Origin: Cryptomeria japonica
Lineage: Eukaryota; Streptophyta; Pinopsida; Cupressales; Cupressaceae
Assembly: GCF_030272615.1 (NCBI RefSeq)
Contig: NC_081406.1
Coordinates: 401,650,939 to 401,714,938 of the forward strand
Direction: 5' to 3'
Length of the DNA: 64,000 nt
Of the stretch, positions 1 to 10,425 are shown one piece after another; position 1 is the first letter of the stretch, and each line of letters starts with the position of its first letter. The translations under genes and the position numbers were made by a program. Below the pieces are notes generated by a model. The model had not been told where the DNA came from and ran no database searches. It worked only from the letters and a program-made list of their open reading frames with translations.

Positions 1-1035
1 ATTCACTCTCAATTGTTCCCAATAGTGATTGATAGTCATGAATTTAGCCAAGTCAAGGTTAAATTTAGGCAAATATGGTTGATATTTGTTGAGAGTAATC
101 TACATTTTAGCAACATTAATTACTTTTATTGCAAAATTAAATATTGTAAAGGGTCACTCCCTTGGATCTTGCAGAGCATAAAGTGTAGGAGATCTTTGAA
201 CCTTTGGTTGAAATCTTATTTATTGGCCACTAATCCAAGAATCTATTGACAGATTGTGGCTACCTCTTAAGAATTTATGGGTAATTAGTTGAAAACACCA
301 ACACAAGGGAAAACATTTTTCTCTTAACCAAGTTGACCTTTAAGTGGTTTGAATTTGGGCCCAAACACTAGGGAGCAGGATGTCTTGATTGGCTTTCTCT
401 TGAGAGAGACTCGCTCTAGGTGCCTTGTTTCTTCCAATGTGGCTGTAAATTGGGACTTGAGGTCCAGAATGGGAAGGAGAAGCCAAAATGAGATCTGGAA
501 TTGAGTTGGGATGAATGGGTTTGATGCAAGAGGTCATACATGCTAAAATAGGGCCTAGCTGAGAAAGAAATTATGCAGAAATGTAATTTATGATGCTAAA
601 TTTAGCCCCCACTTTAGTGGGAGATGATCCTACACACATACTCATGGTAAAGTAGAATAAATAGAAAGACAAAGAGGCATTGGGAAAGCTTGAAAAAAGA
701 TAAGACATCACTAAGTTCAAGGGAACAAGCCCCCAAACCAAAGATCATAATTCATACAACCACGTGCAAGGACACACACACAAAAACTAAAGACACACAA
801 TAAGGGGTTATTACAAAAAACAAACGTTTCAAGTAAATTAGTTGAAGAGACATCGATAATCAAAATGTCTCAACCACTAATATAACTCTCAAAATGTTAT
901 TGTAAGAGCATAAGTGGTTACCTAGAAAGAGTAAGAGAACGCATCAAAGATGAGACAAGACTCCATGGTTCAATCAACTAGAAAATTATGCTATGGGATC
1001 ATAGAGGAGAGAGAAGGAGAGCATGGATTTTGTAG
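1..1035. other. No gene seen; old repetitive flank
   Basis: I see no coding region I can support here. The sequence is AT-rich. The block ending at 1035 continues after the element at 1041-5713: the text either side of that insertion reads through once one copy of GCTAG is removed. It is therefore the target into which that element jumped, and is probably itself decayed transposon sequence. Confidence 0.5.
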
Positions 1036-1040
1036 GCTAG

Positions 1041-1860
1041 TGATGCATCCATAACTAATAAACCATCAAAGAGAATCAATCGACTTATGCAACAAGAGTA
1101 ACACAATGAAATCAGCAAGAAAACTTAACAAGATTACAGAAACAGATCATATTATTACCTTTTAACTTTTGGCAACCAACTAGTTATCATCATATAATCA
1201 TTTGAGAACATCCAGTAGTTAACCGGTTACATGTAGGCTTTAAGCCAGATACAATCCAACTTAGACTCTAAGAATCAACCAGACCACTAAATGTGAATCT
1301 CAATCCTTATTCTCAATTCTACTTCCGCTGCCCCTACAAATGATTACATAATTCCATATCTATACCCACCAGAACATATTCAGATCAGCCTCATAAGATT
1401 ACATTTACCAATGTAGTAAAATAAAATGTGTAACTAGGTCGGCCCTAAGAATTAAAGATCTTTCCGAAAAATAACAACTAAGAAGTGCGGTTCAGTAGGA
1501 AGCTCGACCAAATGCCAAAGAACATCAGACAAGACCCAAACTAGATCCACAAGCCAAGAACGGCTCCGGTAATGAAGGAAAGTCAACTGACAAACACAAT
1601 AATCGTCTCAGAACCTAGAAATAGTAAACTGGGAGCAATAACTAACCAGAAAAGAATCCAAATGAATTGAAAATATGGAATTAAGCACATGAACCAGCCT
1701 AGAAACTAGAAATGGGATCTGCAATGAAAATAAAGCAACTACGAGTACCAACTGGTAAGTATACAAAAAACTGCACACTGAACTAAACAAGAACTAAACT
1801 AAAAGGAAATATTTTTGGTTGATGCAAGATTGCTCAAAGACCGAGGATTCTTTTACATTA
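1041..1860 (-). repeat. 3' LTR of element H
   Basis: Matches the copy at 3937-5713 through most of its length once the nested insertion is ignored. The outer end is decayed: where the other copy ends CTCCCGCATCA this one has TCTTTTACATTA. Most of those differences are C-to-T or G-to-A changes, as expected from deamination of methylated cytosines. Confidence 0.9.
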
Positions 1861-2124
1861 GACAGCCCAAGTAGGAATAGATGTTCCATGAGAGGCAAAT
1901 CATGAAAATCTAAAAGGATTCGGGATAAAGAATCCATGCTCATTTCTGATCCAAACATCTTCCTTATCTGTCAACCTCTTCTTTAGCTCCTCCAATGCCT
2001 CATCCGGCTTCTCTAACGTCTAACTCTCTTTGTTTCTCTTCCTTTGCTTCAGATCTACACATTGTCTCTATTTACTGCTCTCTTTCTTCTGCAACTCTGA
2101 TTTGTTTCTGCCACAAGACTTCAT

Positions 2125-2649
2125 CTAGTTTGTCGCCATAAGCTCTCTGTCATCCGATTCTATCTGTCCATCAAGCTTATTTATCAGACCCTTCTGCAAA
2201 CTCATGTCACCTTTCAGTATTACCTCTACAACCGGCTTCTCAGTACTGCAACTTTTCTCAGGATTCAGATTCTTCATCTCCTTCTCTTTCTCCTTCAAAT
2301 AAATCAATGTGAACTTATGCCCATCCTTCTCAATAATGACTAGGTTTCTTCTACAGTCGTAAATAGCTCCTCTATCAAACTGCCAAGCTCTTCCCAACAA
2401 GACATGATAAGCACTCATAGATACAACATCACACAAAACCTCTTCTGTAAAAGGCCCAATATTAAAATTCACCAAACACTGTTCCTTTATCTCTATCTTT
2501 TGATCATCTTGTAACCAACTCACCTCAAAAGGACAAGGATGCTCAAGCCTCTTTAATCCAAGATTCACAACCATCTCCTGAGATACCAAATTGTCAGTAC
2601 TTCTGCTATCCATAATAACCTTGCAACACTTACCTCTTGATTTGCACAT
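2125..2649 (-). pseudogene. Retropepsin-like (aspartic protease) region of element H
   Basis: An open frame of 174 codons resembling the protease part of plant Ty3 polyproteins. The hallmark segment reads MDSRSTDNLVS, where the usual catalytic D-S/T-G has become D-S-R. Downstream are the typical strand LGLKRLEHPCPFEVSWL, a flap-like region, and YHVLLGRAWQFDR, matching the family motif 'D.LLGRPW'. The Gly-to-Arg change suggests an inactive enzyme. The frame ends in charged sequence where reverse transcriptase would normally begin, and none follows. The protease-like fold is clear to me; the exact lineage is not. Confidence 0.75.
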
Positions 2650-2702
2650 AGTCTTGAAAAGACTCTTTCTCTGAGTAGGTCCGGTATCCTCACTGCTCTA
2701 TT

Positions 2703-3758
2703 CTATCACGACTCTTCTAAACATAAGGGATTCTCCTTTCTCCGGTATACAGTCAAGTCTGGTAACTTCACTTTCTGGTTCCTCATTAGCCACACAACTT
2801 CTTGGCATTCCCTACTTACATTCATAAGATCTATGTCCGGTTTCTCCATACTTGAAACATTTGCTAGGAAATTCTCTACCGGTACCACCAGTGCCTATCC
2901 TCTATGTTTTTTGTTTCGGTTCTTTACTCCACTTAGGTTTTGATTCTTCCTCAATAGTATGCTTCTTTGTACTCATCTGTCCCTTGAATCTATCCTTCCC
3001 TTTATTTAGTTGTCTTCTTCTCATCTTCTCCTCAGCCTTCAAAGCATACTGGTAAGCTTCTTAAACTGTGGAAACCCTCAACATACTCATTTCATCCTGA
3101 ATGTTAAATGCAAGTCCATTTATGTACGGCACACCTTTTCTTTGTCCATCTCTCTATGCCCAGATCTAATCATCACCTTGTATAATTCCTTAGTGTACTC
3201 TTTCATAGTCATGTTTCTTTTTTTCAGGTTCTGCAACTTCTTGAATAATTCCAACTCATAGTCTCTCGGTATGAACTTGGCCTTCAACCTTGCAACCATC
3301 TATCTCCATCGGGTGATCTTCATTTCACCATTCTCCTCTCTGTCTTTATGCAATTATTTCTATCATAAGGAGGCATGCCCTTTCAACTTAGTCTGTGCCA
3401 ACTAGACTCTCTGTGGGTCCTTGACATCCTCAAACTCAAAGTAGTCCTACAACTCTCTGATCCAATCAATTAGATCCTTTGGGTTTAGCATTCCAAAAAA
3501 GTTTGGAATTTCCACTTTGTGAAATTTAATTGCTTATGCTACTACTCTCAGGAATCTTTCATCTCTTCCATCTTCCAGTCCTTCAACCTCTTCTTCAAGC
3601 TCGTCATCGGCTTCTTCATATTCATCCTCATATTTAGGGTTTCTCCACAAACCAACCAAAGCGTTTTGGATTCCGTTCCTCACTTCATTCTTGAATTCTT
3701 CCATCATATTATCTACCCTCCAGGGGTTTATCCTTCTAGGTAGCATCTCCTCTCCCAC
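2703..3758 (-). pseudogene. Gag remnant of element H with broken CCHC knuckle
   Basis: The N-terminal part (3534-3758) encodes about 70 residues rich in Glu and Asp, typical of a Ty3 gag start (MEEFKNEVRNGIQNAL...). The middle is scrambled by frameshifts. At 2818-2859 a zinc knuckle is readable as CFKYGETGHRSYEC: the second cysteine is a tyrosine, and a stop codon (TAG at 2812-2814) follows one residue later. The protein would have bound and packaged the element RNA. It is clearly non-functional. Confidence 0.7.
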
Positions 3759-3922
3759 TCTGGTGAACTACCTCAACTCAGCGATCTAACTACCAATTTC
3801 AATTGCCTCCCCTCGACGATCTATTGAACACATGCGAAACCTGCCTCCAATTGGTGATCTGTCCACCCAAAGGAATGCCTCAATGTTTGCAAACAACTCT
3901 TCCAATAGCCATTTCATAACCA

Positions 3923-3934
3923 GCTCTGATACCA
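3923..3934 (-). promoter_or_regulatory. Primer-binding site of element H
   Basis: The minus strand reads TGGTATCAGAGC two bases inside the 5' LTR. This is the plant primer-binding site complementary to the 3' end of initiator methionine tRNA, and it fixes the element's orientation. Confidence 0.9.
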
Positions 3935-3936
3935 CT

Positions 3937-5713
3937 TGATGCAGCCATAACCGGTAAAACCCTCCAAGAGAATCAACCAGCTTATGCAGCAAGAGTAACA
4001 CAACGAAAGAAACAAGAAAACATAACAAGATTGCAGAAACAGGTCATATTATTGCCTTAGAACTTCCTTCAACCAGCCGATTATCATCATATAATCATCT
4101 CAGAACATCTCATAGTTAACCGATTACATGCAGGCTTCAAGCCAAATACAATCCAACCGAGACTCTAAGAATCAACCAGATCACTAAATGTGAATCTCAA
4201 TCCTTATTCTCAATTCTAATTTCTCTTCCCTTATAAATCATTACATAATGCCATATTTATACCCACCAGAACATATCTAGGTCGGCCTCATAAGATTACA
4301 TTTACCAATGTAGGAAAATGAAATGTGTAACTAGGTCGGCCACGCGCCAAAGAACATCGGACAAGACCCAAAATAGATCCACATGCCAAGAACAACTCTG
4401 GTAATGAAGGAAAGTCAACCGGCAAGCACAAGAACTATCCTGAAACCCAGAAATAGTCAACCGACAAGCACAAGAACTATTCTGGAACCCAGAAACAGTC
4501 AACCAGGAGCCATAACTGACCCGAAAAGAATCCAAATGAACTGAAAATGTGGAAATAAGCACATGAACCAGCCTGGAAACTAAAAATAAGATCTGCAATG
4601 AAAAGCAAGCAACTACCGGTGTCATGCTCTGTGAAGTGTACCTATACCTGCAACCACAATGCACTCAATAAATCATTACAAGCAATGGTTAGTGAATTAA
4701 ATCAATGAAATGTAAAACCATAGCTAATCGACTTATTGCCTCCTAGTAAATGTGAGTATAAAAAATTCTCTCAAATCTAATTATGCATATTCCAGTGACT
4801 TGACTACACTTAGATGGAGGATCTGAATGATGAAAATGCATGATCTAGCAAGAATAGCATGATTAAGCTATATGATTTCATGATTATTCTAGAAAATAAG
4901 CTAGAATGAAGATGCAATTAAGCTAAGATTTGAACACGATAACAATGCTTAAGAAATGATAAACTAGAAGCTAGATGCCTATAGTAACAATGCATAAGAT
5001 GAGAATGAGATGGGATCCATATTGCTCCAAAATAAGATCTATTTATAGGATTTCCAAGGCTAGGGGTAAGGTGGCAAGAATCAAGGGTCAAGATTGATCT
5101 AAAGATATCAATGGTTAAATTAGAGTAGGATGGCAAAGGGGGTTGGATTAAAGGGAACAATTATCATCTCTATGGTGACAAGTGTCAAGAGGCTTCTAGA
5201 AGGGTTGAATGAAAGGGAACATGGGTAAATGGAATGGGTTAGGTTTAGAAGGGGTTAGGTTAGGTGGTTAAAAGTTAGGAGAATTTGAATTTAAAAATTC
5301 AAATAATAGGAAAAGGCTAATTAATTTCAACAACTCATGAATTTGATTTGCTTTAATAATTAAAGGATTTAGAAGAAATTAATTTGATGGGGAGAATTAA
5401 TTAATTTGAATTAATTAATTAAAGGGGATTATTGGAATGAACCTATTAAATAAATCCTTATATTTATTAATAAGTAGATGAAAAGGGGAATTTAATCAAA
5501 TTGCTTAATGAATTCAATTAAATTGGGGAGGGAGATTAATTAAATAATTGCTTATTTAATTAATTATCTTCAGACCATTTTTAGGTGTATACAACCGGTA
5601 CCAACCGGTAAGAACACAAAAAACTGCACACTGAACTAAACAAAAACTAAACTGAAAGGAAATATTTTTGGCTGATGCAAGATTGATCAGATACCGAGGA
5701 TGCTCCCGCATCA
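3937..5713 (-). repeat. 5' LTR of element H, interrupted by a solo LTR
   Basis: Starts TGATGCAGCC and ends GCTCCCGCATCA on the plus strand. It aligns with 1041-1860 except for the insertion at 4620-5593. The duplication GCTAG follows at 5714. Confidence 0.9.
4620..5593 (-). repeat. Solo LTR G (Tat-like Ty3), nested in the LTR of H
   Basis: A 974-bp unit with TGT...ACA ends and a perfect 5-bp duplication, ACCGG, at 4615-4619 and 5594-5598. No internal region is present, so it is a solo LTR left by LTR-LTR recombination. On the minus strand it begins TGTATACACCTAAAAATGG, has TTAATTAA-rich stretches and a TATA-like box (CCTATAAATAG near 5036-5046), as in long Tat-type LTRs. The orientation rests on that TATA box and on similarity in style to the LTR at 40818. 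Confidence 0.85.
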
Positions 5714-5718
5714 GCTAG

Positions 5719-7315
5719 CAAGATGTGTTATACTAGGAGATCCACGAAATAGAAAAGAAGCGTGAAAAATAGTCTAGCAAGCTATGTTATGCTAGTTCCA
5801 CTCATCCCAAGAGAGTTTGGTGCTAAGAGAGAGTTGAATAGTCTACCAAGTTGTGTTATGCTAGTGAACCCATCTTGAGGATATCTAAGGAAAGCATTGT
5901 CTCCTAGGAAATCTACCAAAAATGGTACAAAAGGGATAACCAAGGAAAACATTGTCTCCAAAAAAAATCTGCTAACAATGGTGCAAAAGGAAAACCAAGG
6001 GAAGCATTGTCTCCAAGTAAATCCGCTAAAAAATGGTGCAAAAGGATGAACAAGGAAATCATTATTCCAAGTAAATATACTAAATTTGATGCAAAAGGAT
6101 GACCAAGGAAAACATTGTCTCCAAGGAAATCCTCAATATAATACACAAGAAGTTTGCATATATGCCAGCTCCTTAAGATGGCAACATAGATCTATGGTGG
6201 CATCTTAAGGAAAAGAAGAACAAGAATACACACCTCCATCACCAAGGAGATATCCATAAACAAGGATGTACATGCAACCGTAGCCAAAGAGGCATAACTC
6301 TTGTGAGCCAAGGAAGGGATAATTGTGAGATATCTTACAACAAATATAAAGGGGTCCCTTTGAGGGATACACAAGGAGGAACAAATCTTTTCTCAAGGAA
6401 ATTTACCTCCAAGAGGATATCTTGAACAAAAATAACGTCATTGACCAAAAGAAAGGAAGGAGAACAAGAATTCATCCTCTCATTCCTAGGTAAAGGGATT
6501 CTTGAAGAAGGATAACACACTTTTTGCCTCAAAGTGAGGGATTTGTAGAAAATAGACATATATCATCGAGTGAGGAAGAGATTGTAGCCAAGGATACACA
6601 CCTCTTGCATAAGAGAGAATCCTTGAGAAAACAAACAATTCCACATAATAAATGACATTGTATCATAAGAAAATACCACCCAACCAAAGAAAAAGTAGAT
6701 CCTTAGAGAGAATAAGAGATAGAATCCTTGACCCTCAATCATGAATTCAAGTGAAAAAAGATATTATGTTTCTCACAAAGTAACATTGAAAATTAAAGCA
6801 TAACACCATGAAAAACAAAGAGTCCCCTAAAAGGTGAACTTCTAATACTACATGGTGTGGATCAACATAATAGGCAAAGTGGGTGCTAAGGCACAACCTT
6901 TTCACCAAGAAATAGAATAAGATCAGTTGTGAGAGTAATACGAGCTTTATCATATTGATCTTGAACAAATTCTTTAAAGGCTTTACAAATTCCAAGAGAA
7001 TGAGAATAACTATGATGAAAAAGACAGCACACGTCACCATCTTTTTTTTTTTAATTATTGACATATCTTATGAAAATAAAAGTAACATTCTTGTCATATT
7101 CCAACCTCCAAAAGATTATTGTAGCTAATTGTTCTTGATTATCGATATGAATAGGTCGTGTCTCTTGAGATGTAGGGCCAAATGTAATCTTAGTGCCACT
7201 TCTATAGCTACTTTAATATCACAATGATTCTAAGAGTAAATTCCAAGGGCATGTGGCGAAAATCATTTAAGGCCCTAAACAAAATATGCTACAACAAAAG
7301 ATGGCCCTAGAAAGA
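5719..7315 (-). other. Decayed internal region of an old LTR element, minus strand
   Basis: There is no intact gene. A primer-binding-like site and LTR-like unit to the right (7316-7667) suggest this is the internal part of an element read leftward. Short broken frames occur. The stretch 5884-6140 is a minisatellite. Around 5720-5880 the phrase 'tctagcaagctatgttatgctagt' recurs in degenerate form. I do not recognise a protein family. Confidence 0.4.
5884..6140. repeat. 57-bp minisatellite, about 4-5 units
   Basis: Units of roughly 57 bp share the phrases 'accaaggaaaacattgtctcc' and 'atggtgcaaaagg'. Fifty-seven is divisible by three. On the minus strand the units encode a repeated peptide of about 19 residues, recognisable in FLGDNVFLGHPFA and LLGDNASLGFPFAP. 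Some units are broken by indels. More degenerate relatives seem to continue to about 6560. Confidence 0.75.
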
Positions 7316-7667
7316 GCTCCAATACCAAATGTTATGGTTCTTCTTGCAACAGATTAGTCAAATAATAAAAATTTAAAAACATTGTTACAAATGAAAATAC
7401 AAAACTAAGATTGTCATTTCCCTCTTTGAGGGGGAGCAATACTAAATACACTATAATTCATGGATGATCCATTCTACTATTAAACACTTTATTTATACTA
7501 CTTTTGCTCAAAATAACTACTACTTCCCAATCATATAGAATAAACTAGTTTAGAAAAAGGGATCAATTGCAAAACAAATGTGTCTAATGCTTTTATTAAT
7601 GAATCTTAATAGAAAATTAATTAATTAGGAAAAATGGTTAGCGTCATAAGCCCTACATGGTCACACA
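7316..7667 (-). repeat. LTR-like unit with primer-binding site
   Basis: On the minus strand the unit runs from TGTGTGACCATG (7667) to CCATAACA (7330) and is followed at 7328-7316 by TGGTATTGGAGC, a one-base variant of the initiator-Met primer site. A TATA-like GTATAAATAAAG lies near 7487-7500. Length about 338 bp. No second copy or target duplication was found, so the boundaries are inferred. Confidence 0.55.
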
Positions 7668-7679
7668 AAGATGTTCTTT

Positions 7680-8452
7680 CCAAGGGACAAACTTCACAAA
7701 ATTTTCACCGTTTTATTAACTACCATTTAACATTGAGAATATTTTTGGATGTCTCATAAATACATCATATGAGCAATAATAATGTATTATTAGATTCATC
7801 ATACATCCTATATGCCTTTGAGGAAATAAAATATCTTAGAAATAGATTAATGATTTTGATGGTCCAACTTACTTCTTTTTTTCCTTTGGAATCAAAGCAT
7901 AACAAGTGAATCCATAAATTTTAAAATGTCAGATAGATGAAGGATGACCAAATAAAACTTCATTAGTTACTTGGTGGAGATTAGTTGAAGGATATATATT
8001 GCAAATAAATAATTATTTAGCTAATTTTGTAAAAAAATCTACTTTACTCTTAAATATGCATTTCCCTCACCATATTCATGATAATTCTTCATTTTTCAAC
8101 TACAACTTTTTGTTGGTGAATGCATTGAGCAATGAGATTATTCTTAATCTCATTTTTATGAAGGTAATCCAAAAAAATGGTGTAAACTCTCCATCTTCAT
8201 TTACTTGAAGAGTGTCAATTTAGTTTAAGCTTCATTTTGGATCATAATGTTAAAATTCTTACAAGTTTCTTGAAAGCTTCCAATTTTTCCTATAAAAAAA
8301 AATCTTTCATTCAACTATGACCATTAATAAACAACATAAAATACTAACATTCTCTAGTAGAAAAGGACCCACACAAATTGAAGTAAATGATTTGTAACCT
8401 TCTTTGTGTTTGCCAAGTTTAACTAAAGAAAATATCACCATGTTGTTTTATT
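7680..8452 (-). pseudogene. Decayed Ty1/copia integrase
   Basis: On the minus strand several copia integrase signatures survive in shifting frames. EDGEF (8183-8203) stands for the usual 'DNGGEF'. VVVEK.RIIMNMV (8068-8106) stands for 'GVVERKNRTIMNMV'. HFKIYGFTCYALIPKEKK (7873-7927) and SKAYRMYDESN (about 7795-7825) match the C-terminal region. The pre-integrase part continues on the other side of the LINE at 16729. Many stops and frameshifts make it non-functional. It is the oldest layer here, since the LINE inserted into it. Confidence 0.75.
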
Positions 8453-8467
8453 AACATATAAGCTTCA

Positions 8468-8660
8468 GGGGATGACCCTTTGGTGAAATGGTGGGGCTTC
8501 TTGCCTATAGTGCCTACAACCTAGGTTCAAACCCCGCAGGTTCATCTCTACCGTGTTCACAATGGAGCATGTTTGTCCATGGGGAGAACCTTGGAGAAAT
8601 GGTGGGGCTTCTTGCCTGTAGAGCCTACATCCTTGGTTCAAACCATACAATTTTTTAAGA
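8468..8660 (+). promoter_or_regulatory. tRNA-like dimer at the 5' end of the LINE (pol III A/B boxes)
   Basis: Two related units begin GGGGATGACC (8468) and GGGGAGAACC (8581). Unit 1 has TGGTGAAATGG at 8481-8491, a perfect match to the A-box consensus TRGYNNARNGG, and GTTCAAACC at 8525-8533, a perfect match to the B-box consensus GWTCRANNC, with normal spacing of about 33 bp. Unit 2 has TGGAGAAATGG (8592-8602, one A-box mismatch) and GTTCAAACC (8636-8644). The core 'tggtggggcttcttgcct' is shared. This is the layout of a tRNA-derived SINE, but it sits inside the LINE's target duplications. It could act as an internal RNA polymerase III promoter. A functional tRNA is unlikely. Confidence 0.75.
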
Positions 8661-8684
8661 GGAGCGGCCAGATCAAAAAGCAGC

Positions 8685-10330
8685 ATGGGAGGAGTGGGAG
8701 CGGGAGCTCAAATTTCAAATTTCTAGCAAGGCGGGAACCCTGGTTCCAATGGTGAGAGCGGCCAGATCAATGGTGTTGGTCCTATTGACGATAAGGACAA
8801 GTCCTCGGACTTCCTAGTTCCTGTTGCTGACTCACAGTCTGATGGTACTCTATTTGCCGTGACAGCAGATTCTTTTGGGCATCTGGGGGAAGGGTCCAAT
8901 GGGAGGCCCATGCCACTAGTTGACCCCATGGATAATGGGAGGGAGGGGAAAAAATGGTCTTCCCTTTTTGGATCTAGACCAACTGGTAAATCCTCTCTTC
9001 CTCCTATTAAGAACATTTCTGACCCTTCTGGTGGTAAGTTTGCTATCTCCATCCCTGACTAGGTTCTGGACCATAATATCAACAGTATGTCGAACTCCTT
9101 GATAGGGAAATTTATGGGTCCACGCCCAAACATTGAAGTTGTTAGGGCCTTTGTTAAATGAAAATGGGCCCTTAAAGGAAACATTGAGGTCTCGGCACTA
9201 CCCAAAGGTCTTCTATCTTTCTCTTTTTCGTGCGAAGAAGATAAGGTTAAGATCTTGTACGGGAGTCCCTGGATGGTGGGAAAGATAGCCCTGGTTCTAA
9301 GAAAATGGCATCCAAAATTAAACATGAATGATTCTCTTCTGGCGCAGGTTCCAGTTTGGATAAAGCTCCCAGGATTGCCTCTTGAGTATTGGGTAGAAAG
9401 CATCTTCTCTGGAATAGTAAGTTCTTTTGGTGAGCTACTCTCTATAGACCCAGTCACTGCTTCAAAAAGAAGATTAACCCATGCAAGGTTTTGTGTTGGA
9501 GTAGCCCCTGAGGCAGATATGCCGGAACAGATTGATCTAGTTTCAAAACTAGGAACCTGGAAGCAACATATAGAATATGAAACTATTCCTTTTGCATGTT
9601 TCCACTGTAAAAAGGTAGGTCATTGGGCAAAATCTTGCCCAAAAAAGCAAAAGGCGGAGCCCAAACAGTTAAAACCTTAGATTGAAAGCCAGAATATGCC
9701 AGAGAAACGGGTGTGGCAAGTTAAAAACACAGAAAATAAGGAAGAAAATTCCAATCACTTTTCTCCTTTGGGGGAACAAAAGGAAGCCTCAAACTCTATT
9801 TTCAGTCCCACGGTACAGGAAGCAGATAGAAATGAAACAACCAAAGCTAGTCCCATAAAAACAACTCAGAAAAAGGATTTGAACGATCAAAATGATCCTC
9901 CAAAGCGAAAGATGAAGTGGCTGATGACACATATGAAAACAAGGCAGTGAAAGCTAGAGACTATCAATCTGAGGAAGGTGAGATCCCAGATCCACAAGTT
10001 GAAAGGACAGACTCTTCTGTAGCCATACCTAGTTTTGAAATTCAAGAAGCCCAAAAGTGTGCAATTTTGGGATTGAGTCTTTTGGATTCGGATCAGAACT
10101 CAAGAACAACAAACATTATTTCAACTGAGTCCAGAACTCCTAAATGGGGTAATGAAGATGAAATTTCCAAAATCCTCATCAATCCGGAAGCGGCTCTTGT
10201 GTCAAAAACGGAATGGAAGCAGCCTAAAGACAGGAGTAAGAAAGTAGCAACACCCTCGACATCCCTGATCAGGAAATCCAGTAGAATAGCTCAAGTTGAT
10301 GTGGGATACATCTCCTCTTCCCTAGGATGA
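8685..10330 (+). pseudogene. LINE ORF1 (DUF4283-like plus CCHC knuckle), broken
   Basis: The frame from ATG 8685 matches plant L1 ORF1, the RNA-binding chaperone of the retrotransposition particle. The region 9240-9560 (GSPWMVGKIALVLRKWHP, then PVWIKLPGLPLEYW) is the DUF4283-type domain. CFHCKKVGHWAKSC near 9598-9640 is the CCHC knuckle that follows it in this family. The C-terminal third is polar and Glu/Lys-rich. Breaks are TAG at 8724, TAG at 9060, TGA at 9159 and TAG at 9678 in one frame, then a frameshift near 9915-9950 into the frame that ends at 10330. ORF2 starts 95 bp later. Confidence 0.85.
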
Positions 10331-10425
10331 CCCTCTAACCACAAAGTTAGAGATATGGAGGCTAGCAAGAACATAGCAGATGGAACTCAAAAAACTCTCA
10401 AGGAGCTGGGAATTGGTAAGTAGCT

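Larger units (their letters stand above)
1041..5713 (-). mobile_element. LTR retrotransposon H, gag and protease only, complete with target duplication
   Basis: Two LTRs (1041-1860 and 3937-5713) enclose about 2.1 kb of internal sequence read on the minus strand. The LTRs start TGATGC and end GCATCA (decayed to ACATTA in the left copy). Identical 5-bp duplications, GCTAG, lie at 1036-1040 and 5714-5718, so the ends are fixed. A primer-binding site of the initiator-Met type follows the 5' LTR. Internally I find gag pieces and a retropepsin-like frame, but no reverse transcriptase, RNase H or integrase. The element is either a non-autonomous family or an internally deleted Ty3-type copy. The right LTR carries a nested 974-bp solo LTR; without it the two LTRs are similar in length (820 and about 798 bp). 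Confidence 0.9.

Noticed and set aside
8468-8540. A functional tRNA gene at the 5' end of the LINE
   Set aside because: A and B boxes are good, but I could not pair a full acceptor and anticodon stem with a credible anticodon. It is better read as a tRNA-derived promoter module.
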